The notes under the pieces were generated by a model. The model was given only the letters and a program-made list of their open reading frames with translations, was not told the DNA's origin and did no database searches. A stretch of DNA of 64,000 nt from Cyanodermella asteris. Its lineage: Eukaryota; Ascomycota; Lecanoromycetes; Ostropales; Stictidaceae. Each line of letters starts with the position of its first letter. Within the stretch, counting starts at the first letter, position 1. The position numbers and the translations under genes were made by a program. Positions 10,331-22,184 of the stretch are shown here, in pieces. The stretch lies in the NCBI GenBank assembly GCA_900618795.1, contig UYJD01000005.1:1711887-1775886 (forward strand), in the 5' to 3' direction.

Positions 10331-13300
10331 TCAAGTCTGTGCTTCATCTGCGCCTGTCACTCTGATGTCGCTTTCTCGTGCCGCCTCGCCAATCTTCAAC
10401 CTCTCAATCTCCAATGCGATGCTCAATACCCAGCGATCCCTTTCCGCCCTGCTTCTGGTCTTGAAAACCATCGTGCGGCCTGGCACACCAAGACTTGAGA
10501 CGTAGCGTATACGTTTCCTGAGCTGGCCGTCGTCGGATTGTGCCATGCCTCGAAATAGTGATTTGCGCTTTCCTTGCCACAGGCAGAAGCATGTCATGGT
10601 GTCTTCGTCCGTTGACGTCCAGCCATCGTCGAGGTAGATGCGTGGGGTTGCCGAATGTCCGGGATGCTCGGGTGAGAAGGTCTGATTCTGGTAGAGAAGG
10701 TCCGAGTCGGTAATCTACGCTTGTCAGCACACGGGATGGTTTGAGCATATGGACCAGCGACTAACCAAACCACTGTAGACGTAAGAGTCCTCCAGATCGA
10801 TGACTTCCTGCCTTTCGTGATGGATGTGCGGCATAACGCCACCCGAGGACTTCCGCAAAGCGCTCTGAAATACCAGCATCTTGCCATGAGTGAGAATTAC
10901 ATTACACCTCTTGAACGTCCCATGCAGACGTGGCTTTCGGTACAACACGCCATACATGATCATGGCACGACAACAGGCGATACCACACATGTTCCAGAGA
11001 TGTGAGTCGGCCACGCTTCGCCTGACCTCCCATTTTCGTGCATATTGACCGACAATGGCTTCCATCTCTTCGTCAATTTGAAGGCGGTCAAGATTTTCGT
11101 GTCGGACAGACTTGAGCAAGTTGCTGTCTTCCGTGACGCGAGCTTTCCAGTACGCGATCAAACCGCGCAGTCGCTTGACCCATTCTTTCCGAGCGATTTT
11201 GGAATATGCCTGCAATTTGACGACCAGGCCATTCTTGAGGATGAGCACAAACGAGCGGGCCTCGGCGTCATCTTGCGGGGCTGTCTCATCTTCGTCTTCA
11301 GAGTCCGCCTCTCCATCGTCCTCGGCTCCTGGCTGTTCTGATGGCACTGAATCACCCGGCTTGGCTTTGCGAACGTGCACAACATGTGTGAGGTTGATGT
11401 ACGCCTCTGTGGTCAGTAGAGTGTTAGTCCGGCGTTCGGCTTCTTCATACGCTCGGCGGTCATGTTCGGCTTTCTCGTCCGAGGACAGAGATTTTGACAG
11501 CCACTCGATATTGCCGTTCTCGAGAGGAAATGGGTTGACGGCATAGATCAGGGGAATTTTGTCAGCAATCTCCCTCACACCCGGTGTGGTCTCGCCTGTG
11601 AGTGCCGTCTTCGGTGGCTTCGGTGGCAGTGCTTTTGACGGCTGACAGAAACACAGCAGATGATTATTGGTGAAAAAGTACAGCTTCTTGTAGAACTTCT
11701 TCCCAGCTCGAGTGTGGCGTCCTTTCTGAGATGTCATCCTCACCAGGAAGCCCTCAACTGGGGGTGATTCTTCCAGGCCGGGGTCGAAAGAACCGGGTTT
11801 CTTGCTTGTCGTCGGGTAATGTCTTTTGGGGAGCAATTCCAGCTCGTGAGATACCTGCATTGCCATCGAGCCGTACATGTTTTGCTCGCTGACGCCCGAG
11901 ATCCACTCAAGGCGATCATACCTTCGCCATGCTAGACCCAGTCGCTCGCCATGCTCTTTCCACAGGTCAGTTGTGTGGCCGACCGGAGATTGTGCCAACA
12001 GCTCGAGGCAACGAAGAATGATCGACCTCGCTATTCCTCCTTCGTCCTGGAGTTCGTCTTTGAATTCGGATTGTTTGTTGCCGAGTTTCGCCTGCTGTTC
12101 AGCAGATTGAGGAGTGAAGGGATTGTCCAGGGTCAGTATAACATCCAAATCCGGTACATGAACCCTCAGCCACGGCGGTCTCTTCCAGCCAAGACAGGTT
12201 CGTAGGAAGTGGTACCACTGGACAGCATCGGCGGCGGACTGCGGCTTGAGGATGTAAATGCGCGTGAATTTCTTGAAAGGCGCCCAGATGACTATTGTCT
12301 TGTCGAGCGACGAAAAGAAGTTGACGTGCACTTCGTGCTTTCGAAGGTATATTTCGTGCATATACTTCTTCGAGTCCTTCTTGTTGTTCTCGATGAAGGG
12401 GATGACACGGCTCTTATACATGCGCAACACAAAATCTGCATCGTCCGTGGGACTTTGTCGACAAACAACCACGAACTCGCGCCATTTGTTGACGGACTTT
12501 GCCTCTTTCGAAAAGTAGTAGTTCTCATCAAAGTCGTCTCCCAGGTCGTGAGCCGTCGAGTCGACCCGTACCAGCATACGCTCTGCTTTCATAATCTGTC
12601 CCGCTTTGAAGCTAGAGCGCCGCCGAACGTGAGTCTTAATCGATCGTTTCTGCTTGTTGCCTTGATCTAGGAAGTCCTCGTCGATTCTGGCCTTCTTCTT
12701 TGGTTCATTGAATCGTACCAGGTTTGTAGCCACACGAGCGAGCGGCTTGAGCTTGTTGAATCGAGAGGTCTCTTCCTCGGTCGCATTGGAAGGGCCAGCG
12801 CCTCCATCTGCTTTGACGTTGGTCGCAGGTGTTTGCGGCCTCTTTAGCGCGCTCTTGGGTGTCTTGACTGCGCCTGGGGAGTGTGGTCTGGGTATTGCAG
12901 CAGGCCCGAGATCAATCTTGAGCTTCCCGTCTTCTCTGTCGCCGCCAGCATCACCCGGCTTGTCGAGCAGCGCGACTTCCGAACTGACAGATGCTGCATT
13001 GTGAGACATGTTCGGCGATCCAAGCAACGTACTTTCTCGTCGCAAGTCTTCCCCCTCGAGTGCTGCAGTCAACTGCCGAGTGCCGCTCACCTCATTCGCC
13101 GAGCTGTCGAGCGCCTGGTAGTTGTCGTCTGCATGCTCATCATCAATCGACTCTGCAGCAGTGACGAAAGATGCAGAACCAAGCGATTTCTCGCTAGCTT
13201 TGCGCGTGTATGAAGGCCGTTTCGTTCGTTTCCACCATGATGAGCTTCCCGAGTCCTCTTTCTTGTGTTTGTTGTCCTTACTCTTCATACTCTTCGACCT

Positions 13301-13912
13301 GCCTGCTGTTACCGGTCGGTCTGTACTTTCTTGTGATTTACGTCTCGGAGACTCCCGCACTGTCTCGAGGACCGTGGCGCTGCTAGCTCGTTCCAGAGCT
13401 GCTGGTGCTGTAGCATTATCGTCTGTGACGGATATCTCTGGCTCCAATGGCTCGTCCTGTTCATCCTCATCCTGTCCGTCCTGCTGCGCAATACGCTCAG
13501 CTTCCTCCACAAGTTCCCGAGGCTGTGGGAAGCTTGGTTTGTGTTTCCCTGTCGTCCCTTCCAGTCCCGTCAAGCTTTTCACGTGTGAGACATCTCCACC
13601 GGCAAGGAAACTAGCCGCCCTGGAAGAATATCGAGCGAAGCTGGGTCTGTATCTGTACCATGATTTTCGATGCCGCGAAAGCCATGCTTCGGGAATTGGG
13701 CCGATGAAACAACGTCGACTGGTGATGTGGAGGTGTTCTGGTGTTGCGTGTTGGAGTTGCAATGCCGTGTATGAGCCAGAAGGAAGTCCATCGGCTGTCA
13801 AACTGGCTGGGTTGACTGTAGACTTGATAGGATCGGACGTCGAATGCGTGGGTTGAACAGGGGCGGATTGCTGACCATGAGCTTCCTCAGGCCGGGGTTC
13901 TGCAAAGTTCAT
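10331..13912 (-). CDS. Spo71/Mug56-like multi-PH-domain protein
   Basis: Two exons, 13912-10766 and 10714-10331, with a 51-nt intron (10715-10765, branch CTGAC); 1176 aa. Residues 49-90 (ATPEHLHITSRRCFIGPIPE and what follows) match the N-terminal domain I know from yeast sporulation protein Spo71 and its fission-yeast relative Mug56. The middle is basic and disordered. The C-terminal half holds PH-like modules: one around VDSTAHDLGDDFDENYYFSK and the YMHEIYLRKHEVHV segment, one at EGFLVRMTSQKGRHTRAGKK, and one at the end (YGVLYRKPRLHGTFKRCNVI), which the last exon completes. In yeast Spo71 helps shape the prospore membrane; here a membrane-lipid-binding role, possibly in ascospore or conidium development, is inferred. 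It is divergent from the GLTP gene over 425 bp. Confidence 0.85.
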
Positions 13913-14337
13913 TATGACTAAAGTACTAATAACGAACGGAGTTTGAAGAATGCATTGCTATGCTATTTAGGAAAAGGAGGAAAGAAAACAGTGAACGACA
14001 ACATCGTAACACGGCGGCAGCAGCATCCGAGCACTCGCGTCGCTGCAGCGGAAGTTCGATCCAGATTGAGATGAGCTGCGGCACGATGACGATCTTGAAA
14101 TCGGCAGTCAGCCACCTAAGCCCCAGTTCCAAGCCACCGAATGTCGTCTGCCCCGCGGTCGACTCGGGTGGAGCCAGTTGAGACCCTGGTGTGTTTAGGG
14201 GGAGTTAGTGCTGTTTAGCTTAGAGCTTCTGCCCCTCTTGCGGTGAGCACAAGCTTGATATAGACAGCTTCAATTGAGCTCATCCCACCTCGTCCCTACG
14301 CCTCCTCACCTTACGACTCTCCACCTGATAAGTTACG
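13913..14337. promoter_or_regulatory. Bidirectional promoter region, Spo71-like / GLTP
   Basis: 425 bp between two divergent start codons, both of membrane-lipid-related proteins. No defined binding site is claimed; both promoters must lie here. Confidence 0.5.
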
Positions 14338-14997
14338 ATGACGACCAACGACTTCTTCGCCGGACTCAAAAAGTCCTTCACCGACGTCCCCGTCGACGAG
14401 AACAAGAACATCGACACTACGTCCTTTCTCGAGGCTTCCGAGTCTCTGACCACCCTGTTCGGTACGAAACAACCGCCCAACTTCTCCCGTCTCAATCTAA
14501 CGCGATCTCCAGATGTTCTCGGTTCTGCTGCCTTCAAGCCCGTCAAGTCCGACATGGAGGGCAACATTGCCAAGATCCGCGAACGCCAGCTCGCCGCCCC
14601 CGGCGAGTCAGCCAACCTGCAAACGCTTGTGAATACCGAGATTGGTGGCAAGGGCAAGAAAGCGAGTGAAGGTCTGCTCTGGCTGGTCCGGGGTCTGGAC
14701 TTTACCGCACAGGCGCTGAGACATAATGTGGACAATTCGAGCAAGGAATTGGCGGACAGCTTTACGACAGCGTACGGCAACACCCTTAAGCCGCATCACG
14801 GGATGATGGTCAGGCCGATTTTCAGTCTCGCGATGAAGGCGACGCCTTACAGGAAGGACTTTTACGCCAAGTTGGGACCCGATGAAGCAAAGGTTCAGGC
14901 TGAGCTTGCGACGTGGTTGGAGGCGTTGGAGGAGAGGTTGGCTATCATCAAGCCGTTTATTGAGGGACAGGAGAAGACCATCAAGAGTATCAAGTAG
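14338..14997 (+). CDS. Glycolipid transfer protein (HET-C2 type)
   Basis: Exons 14338-14461 and 14513-14997, with a 51-nt intron that happens to be open in frame; splicing gives 202 aa and restores FLEASESLTTLFDVLGSAAF. The GLTP fold residues for sugar headgroup binding are present: Asp and Asn in KSDMEGNIAKI together with the following Lys, Trp in GLLWLVRGLDF, and His in TLKPHHGMM. Length agrees with Podospora HET-C2 (about 208 aa). It is a soluble cytosolic protein that moves glycosylceramides between membranes. HET-C2 alleles of Podospora act in heterokaryon incompatibility through NLR partners; nothing in this window shows such a partner, so only lipid transfer is claimed. Confidence 0.95.
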   Translation: MTTNDFFAGLKKSFTDVPVDENKNIDTTSFLEASESLTTLFGTKQPPNFSRLNLTRSPDVLGSAAFKPVKSDMEGNIAKIRERQLAAPGESANLQTLVNTEIGGKGKKASEGLLWLVRGLDFTAQALRHNVDNSSKELADSFTTAYGNTLKPHHGMMVRPIFSLAMKATPYRKDFYAKLGPDEAKVQAELATWLEALEERLAIIKPFIEGQEKTIKSIK

Positions 14998-15263
14998 ATG
15001 AGGATGTTCTTGGGCTTCTGAATGTGGTGAGCTTGCTCTTATAACCACATACCTGTGATTACAAAAGGTCCAGATCTATTCCTACGGGCGAGCGAGCGGT
15101 ATCTGTTTGGCCGTGGAAAAGTTCTGGTCAGACACCAGGAGACTTCTTCACCTTGTCATTGACTTGGATGCAGATAGACCGGTTTGGACTTGCTACAAGT
15201 GTATGTCTGTATGGCCTATGGTCGATTCGATCTATGTGATTTGAGTCTCTCAGTTTCGCAGAT

Positions 15264-17219
15264 TTACATTGCTTCAGCTTTGCTTTCTTCCCTCTTCTCA
15301 CTCTGTATGTGTCTTTCCTCCTGTTCTCTCGCTGCGGCTTCCTTCACCTCCAACGTCTCTCTCTTCTCCGATTCCTTCTTTTCCATCCTCACCGCCCGTC
15401 TTTCCCTCCACCGCGGTCCATACTTCATCTCAATCCAAAGCAGCCCCGAAGAAGCAGCCACAATTGCCGCAACGAGCGTGTAACACCACCCCAGCCCCAT
15501 CGCATCAATCATGTACTGAATTATCGCACTTCCCGCCGCACTCACCAGACACCTGACCACATTGTTCGCCGCACTCACGGTAGCCGGGCTCTGCGGGTAC
15601 AGGTCGACCAGCAACGTATTCACCATCGTGCTGCTCCCTGTGCTGCCGAACGCTGTGAATGCAAGGATAATCAGCGGCGCGGCGAGGTTTGGTCTCTGTT
15701 CCAACACCCACCCCCAACATAGCAAGCCTGCTGCTGCAAGGAGATTCGGCCCATAAATGAATTGCAGACGCGCTTTCTCGAGTGGGAAATCTCGCACTGC
15801 AGAAGCTTTCTTGCGATCCACTTTGATACCCAGCCTCTTTGCCGTGCGAGCAAAGTTCCAGTTGAGAAATTTGCCCCATCCAATGGAGCCAAACGCTGCA
15901 CCGGCGGCAAATGGGATGTAGCAGAGTCCGACCTGCAATTCGTTGAAGTTGTACGTTTCGGTGAAGACTGGTGTGATTGGGACCATGATACAGTAGAACG
16001 ATGCAACCATCAGGGCTTGATATGCCATGACGAGCGCCACGTCTGGTTCGAGGATGCAACGGAGTGAAGCGATCGGGTTGGGGAATCTGAATTTGCCGCG
16101 TTTGGCGGCCAGCTCAGCCGCTTTGAGACGTTTTGCTTCTGATTGCATTGGGCTGGGGAGGCCCTTTCTTCGACGCTGAAAGTCGCGGTAGAGCTGCGGC
16201 ATGGTCATGTTGAGCCGGGGCGGTGGGATGCTTCCGTCGTCAACCACGTTCCTGCACGTTTCTGGGTTGATGAAGATGTAGATGACCAGATAGACGCCAT
16301 TCGCGATGAGCAGTATCCAGAAAATCCACCTCCAGCTGAGGAACTGCGTTACGAGTCCTCCGATCGTTGGTGCGATCGCTGGTCCGATCATGACGCCTGC
16401 ATATACCAGTCCGATCCACCCTGCTCGTTCAGATGCTGTAGCGACGTCCGCGACGACAGCGTTTCCGAGTGCGATGGTGGCGCTGCTTCCGGCAGATTGC
16501 ATTGCACGAAGGACTAGTAGTGCGCCGTAGCTGTTTTGCAGGGCGAGTCCGAGGTTGGCGCCGAGGTAGACGAGGAAGGTCAGGACATAGACGGGGCGGC
16601 GACCGATAACGTCCGCCATGTTGCCGTAGAACATTGGGGCGAGGCCTTGGAGGATCTGATAGGTTGTTACGGTAAGGTTGATGCGCGCTACGGACTCGTG
16701 ATAGTAGTCGGCTAGGGTGTCGATTGCGGGGAGGTAGATGAATGAGGAGACGGGCGAGAATAGGGAACTGAATTGTTAGCGATGATCTTATGAGATTGGA
16801 GTATTGGATGAATGAACGGCTGGAGCTGAATTATCCTGTTCTGGCCTTGGACTGGATTACACGAAGGGGTAATTATTAAAGGCCGCTTGCTTGAAGGCCG
16901 AGGGACTGCTGGGATACTTGGTATCAAATGTATTCGAAACCAAAGTCGCAAAATACCTGATAGTGGCCATTGTTATGATGAAACGCTTCATACCAGGTGA
17001 AAAGACCGAATACGCAGGCTGTGCCTCGGATTCAGTCTGAGCCAAAGCCTCAGCATCTCGAGGAGCATCGTCAGTGATTGTGTCTGCTGCGGAATGTACA
17101 CTATTGCTTCTCGTCTCAATTTCATCGTGTGAGGATCTTCGCTCCGGTATCGTGGTGTCTTTTAAATCTACATCATCACTGGAGTGTTTCTTCGCTGCCA
17201 GGTCCGCGGTCTCTGCCAT
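15264..17219 (-). CDS. MFS drug:H+ antiporter, DHA1 family (Qdr/Aqr1-like)
   Basis: Exon 1 17219-16957, intron 16768-16956 (189 nt), exon 2 16767-15264; 588 aa. Splicing joins FIITMATIS to SLFSPVSSFIYLPAIDTLAD, the usual first transmembrane segment of DHA1 transporters. The N-terminal 85 residues are hydrophilic and Ser/Glu-rich. Motif A appears as GNMADVIGRRPVY, and motif C-like GVMIGPAIAPTIGG follows. There is a central hydrophilic loop (residues about 300-340, QRRRKGLPSPMQSEAKRLKA), then the second six-helix bundle and a charged 50-residue C-tail. Plasma-membrane export of drugs, organic acids or amines by proton antiport is the family role; substrate unknown. It is convergent with the GLTP gene (266 bp apart). 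Confidence 0.92.
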
Positions 17220-17738
17220 GATGCTGTGCAGGCTTGGGAGGTGAAGGGCAGCTTCGGTACAGACTCGAACAAAGGAAAGACGAGGAAACTTCTATACAAA
17301 CGCAGGCATGAATCATAGTGGTCAGCAGCTAACGCTAGCAGACGCTTGTTCCGTCTTGAACGCAGGGCCCTGTGGCGACAGTCCAACCAGAACTGGAAAG
17401 TCAGAGGCTGCAGTCCTGGCACAGAGCGGAGAGGGCGGATATGGACGCGCTTCGGAGCGGTTTTCGCAGTTTGCATCGGCATACAAAGCGGCTGTCTACG
17501 TTTCACCACAGCTCCGTGTAGTTCAAGCCACAAGTTTTGCACTCAGCTTGGTGAGTAATGCTTTGCCGGCCCCACAAACGGCACCAACAATGTGGTAGAT
17601 GCTGGCTCAGGGTAGCACAACTGAAGCTAGAGCGAGACAGCGGATTTCACTTGCCGACACTGCCGAGAACTTCACCGAGTCGATATCTGGAACCTCCACT
17701 GCTCGTCTTCGAGTTAGCAATCCCTTTAAGCCATCAGC
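17220..17738. promoter_or_regulatory. Divergent promoter region, DHA1 transporter / small acidic protein
   Basis: 519 bp between divergent start codons. No gene is supported; frames here are low in coding signal. A pyrimidine-rich stretch precedes the right-hand start. Confidence 0.45.
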
Positions 17739-18158
17739 ATGTCAGCAAAATCAGGACAAATTGATCCCGCTCTCCTCCCCGCTGTTCGTGAAGCCCAAGG
17801 TGCGCTCGTTGCCTCAATCTTTTCCCACCCCGCTTTCGACTCAGAAGGCGAGCGGAGATATGGCAAGCTGTTTTACGTCTTTGAGGAGACGGTAGCCAAT
17901 AACGAGGCTCTTGAAGTTGCACACTTGGGCGAGGATGCGGACAATGCGATCAAGGCCGCTTTGGAGATTTCGGTGCAGAATAATGCACGGGTTATTGAGG
18001 ATGACGAGGCTGACAAGGATGAGCTTCTGAAGCTTGCCAAGCAGAAGTATGCTGCGGAAGGCAAGGAGGTTGAAGGGATTGAAAATGTTGACTTGGGAAG
18101 TGAAGTCAGGGCGAACGCGGCGAAGGTCAGAGATGCGGCCCAGCAGGCATTGGGCTAG
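17739..18158 (+). CDS. Small acidic conserved-looking hypothetical protein
   Basis: 139 aa, single exon, ATG at 17739 in good context (agcATGtc). Ala/Glu/Asp-rich and predicted mostly helical, with no signal peptide, membrane segment or recognised motif. Regular codon use and clean start and stop make it likely to be real. I do not recognise the family. It is divergent from the transporter, which implies nothing on its own. Confidence 0.65.
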   Translation: MSAKSGQIDPALLPAVREAQGALVASIFSHPAFDSEGERRYGKLFYVFEETVANNEALEVAHLGEDADNAIKAALEISVQNNARVIEDDEADKDELLKLAKQKYAAEGKEVEGIENVDLGSEVRANAAKVRDAAQQALG

Positions 18159-18762
18159 GAAGAGTAAAGGTCATATCAATGAGCCTGATCCTTCATTACC
18201 TGCTCTATGGTTCAATTACACCACGTTCAGCTACGGTGACAGACTGCAACAGTGACCGGTGTGTACAATCATTTGAGCGAGATTCTGAACTTCATCTTTG
18301 GTTTCAATTTTAGCGACAGTCACCGGCTTCTCCTCAGTTTTCCTGTTGCGCTGCTTATTGCAAAGGAACAATCGACTGGATTTATCCGATTCAGGGTTGG
18401 CGGCGCAAGGCGGGCTGATACCGTATTTTACTACCTCCTTGATACTACCTTTGCGAATCCCTCTACATTTGCACGGGAAAGTAGTGGCAGAGGTACGTCT
18501 TTCGCTGCTCATATCGATGGTGCTTCAAGTACGTTTAGTGGTGTTGACAACCTACTTACGGAGTCAGGTGGACAAGTATCGCCGTCAAGAGCACGATGCA
18601 AGCGATCTTGACATGGCAGGAAACCCGTTCGGATGCAATGAATATATCAGCACCCCAGGCCAGTCACCTTCGGCCAGTCACTTTCGGCCAGACATCTTCG
18701 GCCAAACACCCATGGTGGACAGATCAACATAATCATACACAACCTTTAACGATACTACACAT
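18159..18762. other. Intergenic with a 14-bp tandem repeat
   Basis: About 600 bp at the 3' ends of two convergent genes. Frames of 119-144 codons cross it but lack any family signature and run through the repeat at 18658-18711; I treat them as chance. Confidence 0.5.
18658..18711 (+). repeat. 14-bp tandem repeat, about four units
   Basis: Units begin ggccagtcac at 18658 and 18672, ggccagacat at 18686 and ggccaaacac at 18700. Divergence increases toward the right end. Confidence 0.85.
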
Positions 18763-20090
18763 TCAATGCTGCTGTTGATGGTCGTCAGCGCTTACAACAC
18801 TTCCCACCTCAGTCCAGGTACCCGGTGTTGATATTCCAGGATCACTGACGAGGTCTGGCTCACTGACGAGGTCGACTTCTCCGTCTCGTTCTGACGGAGC
18901 GCGAACTGACGACAAGGCTGAAACGACTCTCGACTGTAGGTGTTCGGGCTCTTCTGGCAGTGAGTGAAAGGACGCCGTCGACTGCTCTGCCCAGTCCTGA
19001 ATACTCTGGTAGCTAGCCTGATGAACAGGCTGTCTGGGCAGCTGACGAGGCGTGCCAGGAGCTGATGTTGTAGGCGTCAGGTCGAGCAGAGCCTCGGACG
19101 GATGAGTGGACGTGGCATCTGCGGCATCGACAAGCACTTCTGAGCCGGTGCCGGGTGTGCGAGGATATGTGTGCGTGCTCGGAGCTGTCGTGGTAGCTGT
19201 CGGTGTGCGGCGGCCAGACTCGTCAAGATCGACAAGCGGTCCTTCCAGTTCACGGAGATGTTGTAAGAGTGTCTGCTCACTAATGCCATGGGTGCCACGT
19301 CGTACCTCTTCAACACCACTTCTTCCTGTCTCGGCCTCGAGCAAGTTTTGGAATTCTTGCAATTCTTGTTGTGTCAACGCTTGCGGTCTATCGTTCTGCT
19401 CGAGGTCATCAAACAACGTTACGTGCTTCTTGAATTGAGCAAGCTCTTCGTCCGTGAGCGGGTCGTCGAGTGGAGAGATTGGTCCGTCGACGGCTTCTTG
19501 TGCTTCTCTGTCGAATGTGGCCTGAAGCTGTCGTGCAAGCTCCTCGTCGCTAATCCCACGTTCCTCAGGGTCGAACGACATTTCGTCTCCGAACGGGTTC
19601 GCAAACGCCGAGCCAGCAGCCACGCCAGCTGTTCTCCTCCTCAGTGCATCGCCAGAATTCCTCATAATCCCAGTCGCGTTTGCTTTCAGCTTCCCTTCCT
19701 CGTCTACCATGTCATCAAAGCTGGAGCCTCTCCGTAGGTGCGGAGTTGATCTGCCGGTCTTCTCTGACAATATGCGTCTTCTTTCTGCCAGCTCCTCTCG
19801 TAGCCGTTTCCTCCTTTCCGCAGCTTCTGGACTGTCATCCTCTTTCATAGACGCATCATCGATGTCACGCGAAAGGCCGCGACGTCTTTGCCTTGGGGGC
19901 GCCGCATGTTCCCCCCATCCTTGTAGTGTGACGGCAATCTTCTGTCTGTGCTGGTCGATCCATTCTCTGACTTGTGGGTTTTCGTAAACAGCGAGGCCGG
20001 CGGCGAATAGGAGAGAAAGCGATATGATGATGCCTAGAGTTGTTAGTCATGATACAGCCTTGTCGGGAGGGGACCGACCTCGAGCGGCCA
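18763..20090 (-). CDS. Membrane-anchored hypothetical protein with DEEL repeats
   Basis: Exon 1 is only 13 nt (20090-20078), the intron 44 nt (20034-20077, branch CTAAC) and exon 2 20033-18763; 427 aa. The splice creates an N-terminal hydrophobic anchor, MAARGIIISLSLLFAAGLAV, followed by a basic helix; a type II or III membrane protein is likely. The rest is hydrophilic: a charged helix (AERRKRLREELAERRRIL), acidic motifs SDEELARQL and TDEELAQFKKH that look related to each other, a Gln/Glu-rich segment and a Pro/Thr/Ser-rich tail. No family recognised. Donor GTCGGT is non-consensus after GT, so exon 1 is slightly less certain than the body. Confidence 0.75.
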
Positions 20091-20878
20091 TGGCGGGGCA
20101 GCTAATGGAGGGGCAAGAGAGGAGATGATTTGAGTCGGAGGTTCTCTAGCTGTAGACGGGGTCAAGAGAGCAAACAGAAGCTCATCAGCAGGTACGTATC
20201 TGTGGAGAGGAGTGGCGGGAAGTGGCTGCTTGTAAGCCTGGTCAGATCGCCACCGAGCTGCTGCCTTGATCCCGGATGCCATCCTCGGCCCGGGAAAGGG
20301 AACTCCGCCACCACAGCTTCCCCATGGTTCGACCACATTCACGCAACCACCATCCTTGGAACGCGTCTAGAGCTGAGGGAACACATGATGGCTGAACGAA
20401 CTCGTTGCGCACGGCCTAGCTCGAGTGCTACTTTTGTGCATATCTCCAATGATGTCTCAGCCGATAGCAGTGAAGCTACCCACATGGCTACTTTTGTACG
20501 TAGTCTGCTTGATACGTTCGGTGGTGTTGAAGGACCTATCTGTACAAATAGGTAGGTAAAAGTGGCTGTATGAGAAGTTCTGTCAGAACATCGATAGGCC
20601 ATCATGGAAATTTACAGACTGTCAAGAGCTACTTTGTGGGCCAGACAGCAAGTGGTTAGCTGGCGGTGCTCGAGATGATGCACAGAATTGAGTGAAGAAA
20701 TCCATAGCATCGTTATTCATACATCTATGTGGCTTCGTTCTTTCATGCAGGTTTGTGATTTTCGACATCTTAGCAAGGCCACCACAGGTCTGCGCGGACC
20801 CGATATCTCCCACAATCGGAGCACACGTTTTGGAACATTATCACATCCCATGTCGGGTCAGGATTGTGGTCATCCCAT
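20091..20878. other. Intergenic, no supported gene
   Basis: About 790 bp, upstream of the membrane-anchored gene and downstream of the Arb2 gene. Short frames only, on both strands, none with recognisable motifs. Confidence 0.5.
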
Positions 20879-22184
20879 TTACGCTGGCGGTGCGACTCTT
20901 CCAAGCTCTGGATCGTGATTGACATTCTTGCTTCCAACCTCCAGCTCCTCATCGCTCATCTCGACATCAATGTGAGCATCTTCGTCCGCATTCCAAGACA
21001 CAGGTCCATCCATATAAGGCAGAGGCGACACGTTCTGCTGAATCTCCTCGTGCGGAGTCTCCTCGTAACCGGGATTGACGCGGACGGTCTTGAAATAGTC
21101 GAGGAATGTGCCGTAGCATCGCGGCGTGATGCACTCTAAAAAGTCCGTGATGCCAGAAGAGAAGACGTTGCAGCCAATCGCCTTGCGACCGTTCAGAGGT
21201 GTTCCAAGTGGAGTTTCGTCGACGACGTAGAGACGGCCGCGCTTGGCCCAGAAATCGCGGAAGCCGTCATCCTCAAAGAACTGCTCGTAGATGGTGTTGT
21301 TGGTGCAGCAGATGATAGCTTCGACAGAGTCCTTCCACTTTGCCCAGTTGTGATCCAGCTCCTCAACAGCACATGTCATGCCGTCGCCGACGGCGATGAT
21401 GTTGAGCTTTACCCCCGTTTGAGTCAATGGGAACAGGAATTCGTCAAACAGACAGTGTATGTGTTCCTCTGGTCCGACGTTTCGATGTACTCTATTCTTG
21501 GCGGACATCATTGGACCATCTCCAGGACCGTACTGGCGAGGGATTGCGTTCCAGCTCTGGAAGGTGAGTGCCTTCTTGCCGCGACGATACCAGATCAGCT
21601 GGCCGGGGTTTGCAATGCACAACGCAGTCTTGCTCATGTCGTCTTTGCTTAGCTTGGTCTGGCCGCGAGACTTGGAGTTGGTGTTCGCCAATGGAGATGA
21701 CGGATCGACAAGTACATCATGTGCAAGATTGATAGCGGTGCCCTTGTTGATGCTCTCCAGATTGATGATTCTGCCTGCCAACCACGCCATGTCTTGTTGT
21801 CCTTCACCAATGTACACAATAATTCGCTCTGCTGTGTTGAGGTTGTTGCTCGCAAGGATGGGAATGTGTGGCTCATTGCGGGGTGTTCCAATGGGTAGGG
21901 GTATAGTGCCAACATTGAGATTGCCCATGCGCTGGTAGATGATGTTGCGGACGCACTCTGTCGAGGTTAGCTGAGAAGCCTAGTCGCCCATCCGACTGAC
22001 CATTGTAAGCCTCCCTCTGTCTCTCGACAAAGCGTTCGTTCTTTGATGCATGGAAATGGAATGGTTGGGATGGGTCGTCGATCATGCGAATCTGATCATT
22101 GTCGTTGATGAAATAGCCCATGCCTTCCAGGTTGTCGGCAAAGTGAAAGTCTGGGGGAAGCTTGCTTTCGATTCTTCGAAACAT
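20879..22184 (-). CDS. Arb2-domain protein
   Basis: Exon 1 22184-22001, intron 21958-22000 (43 nt, branch CTAAC), exon 2 21957-20879; 420 aa. The start MFRRIESKLPPDFHFADNLE and the following GYFINDNDQIRMI are the characteristic N-terminus of the fungal Arb2/FAM172 group. Later come HIPILASNNL, IVYIGEGQQDMAWLAGRIIN and the NIIAVGDG...CCTNNT alpha/beta-hydrolase-like core. In fission yeast Arb2 is part of the Argonaute siRNA chaperone complex that acts in heterochromatin; in many filamentous fungi the same domain occurs in less-studied proteins. A silencing role is therefore possible but not shown. The acidic C-tail (EDAHIDVEMSDEELEV) is poorly conserved in type. Confidence 0.85.

Noticed and set aside
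14338-14997. Unspliced 219-codon reading of the GLTP gene
   Set aside because: The 51-nt insert GTKQPPNFSRLNLTRSP interrupts a conserved helix; GT-AG ends and a restored family motif favour an intron.
1424-18627. An 18-bp match (tgacatggcaggaaaccc) at about 1426 and 18609
   Set aside because: Isolated match in unrelated contexts with no extended similarity; considered chance.
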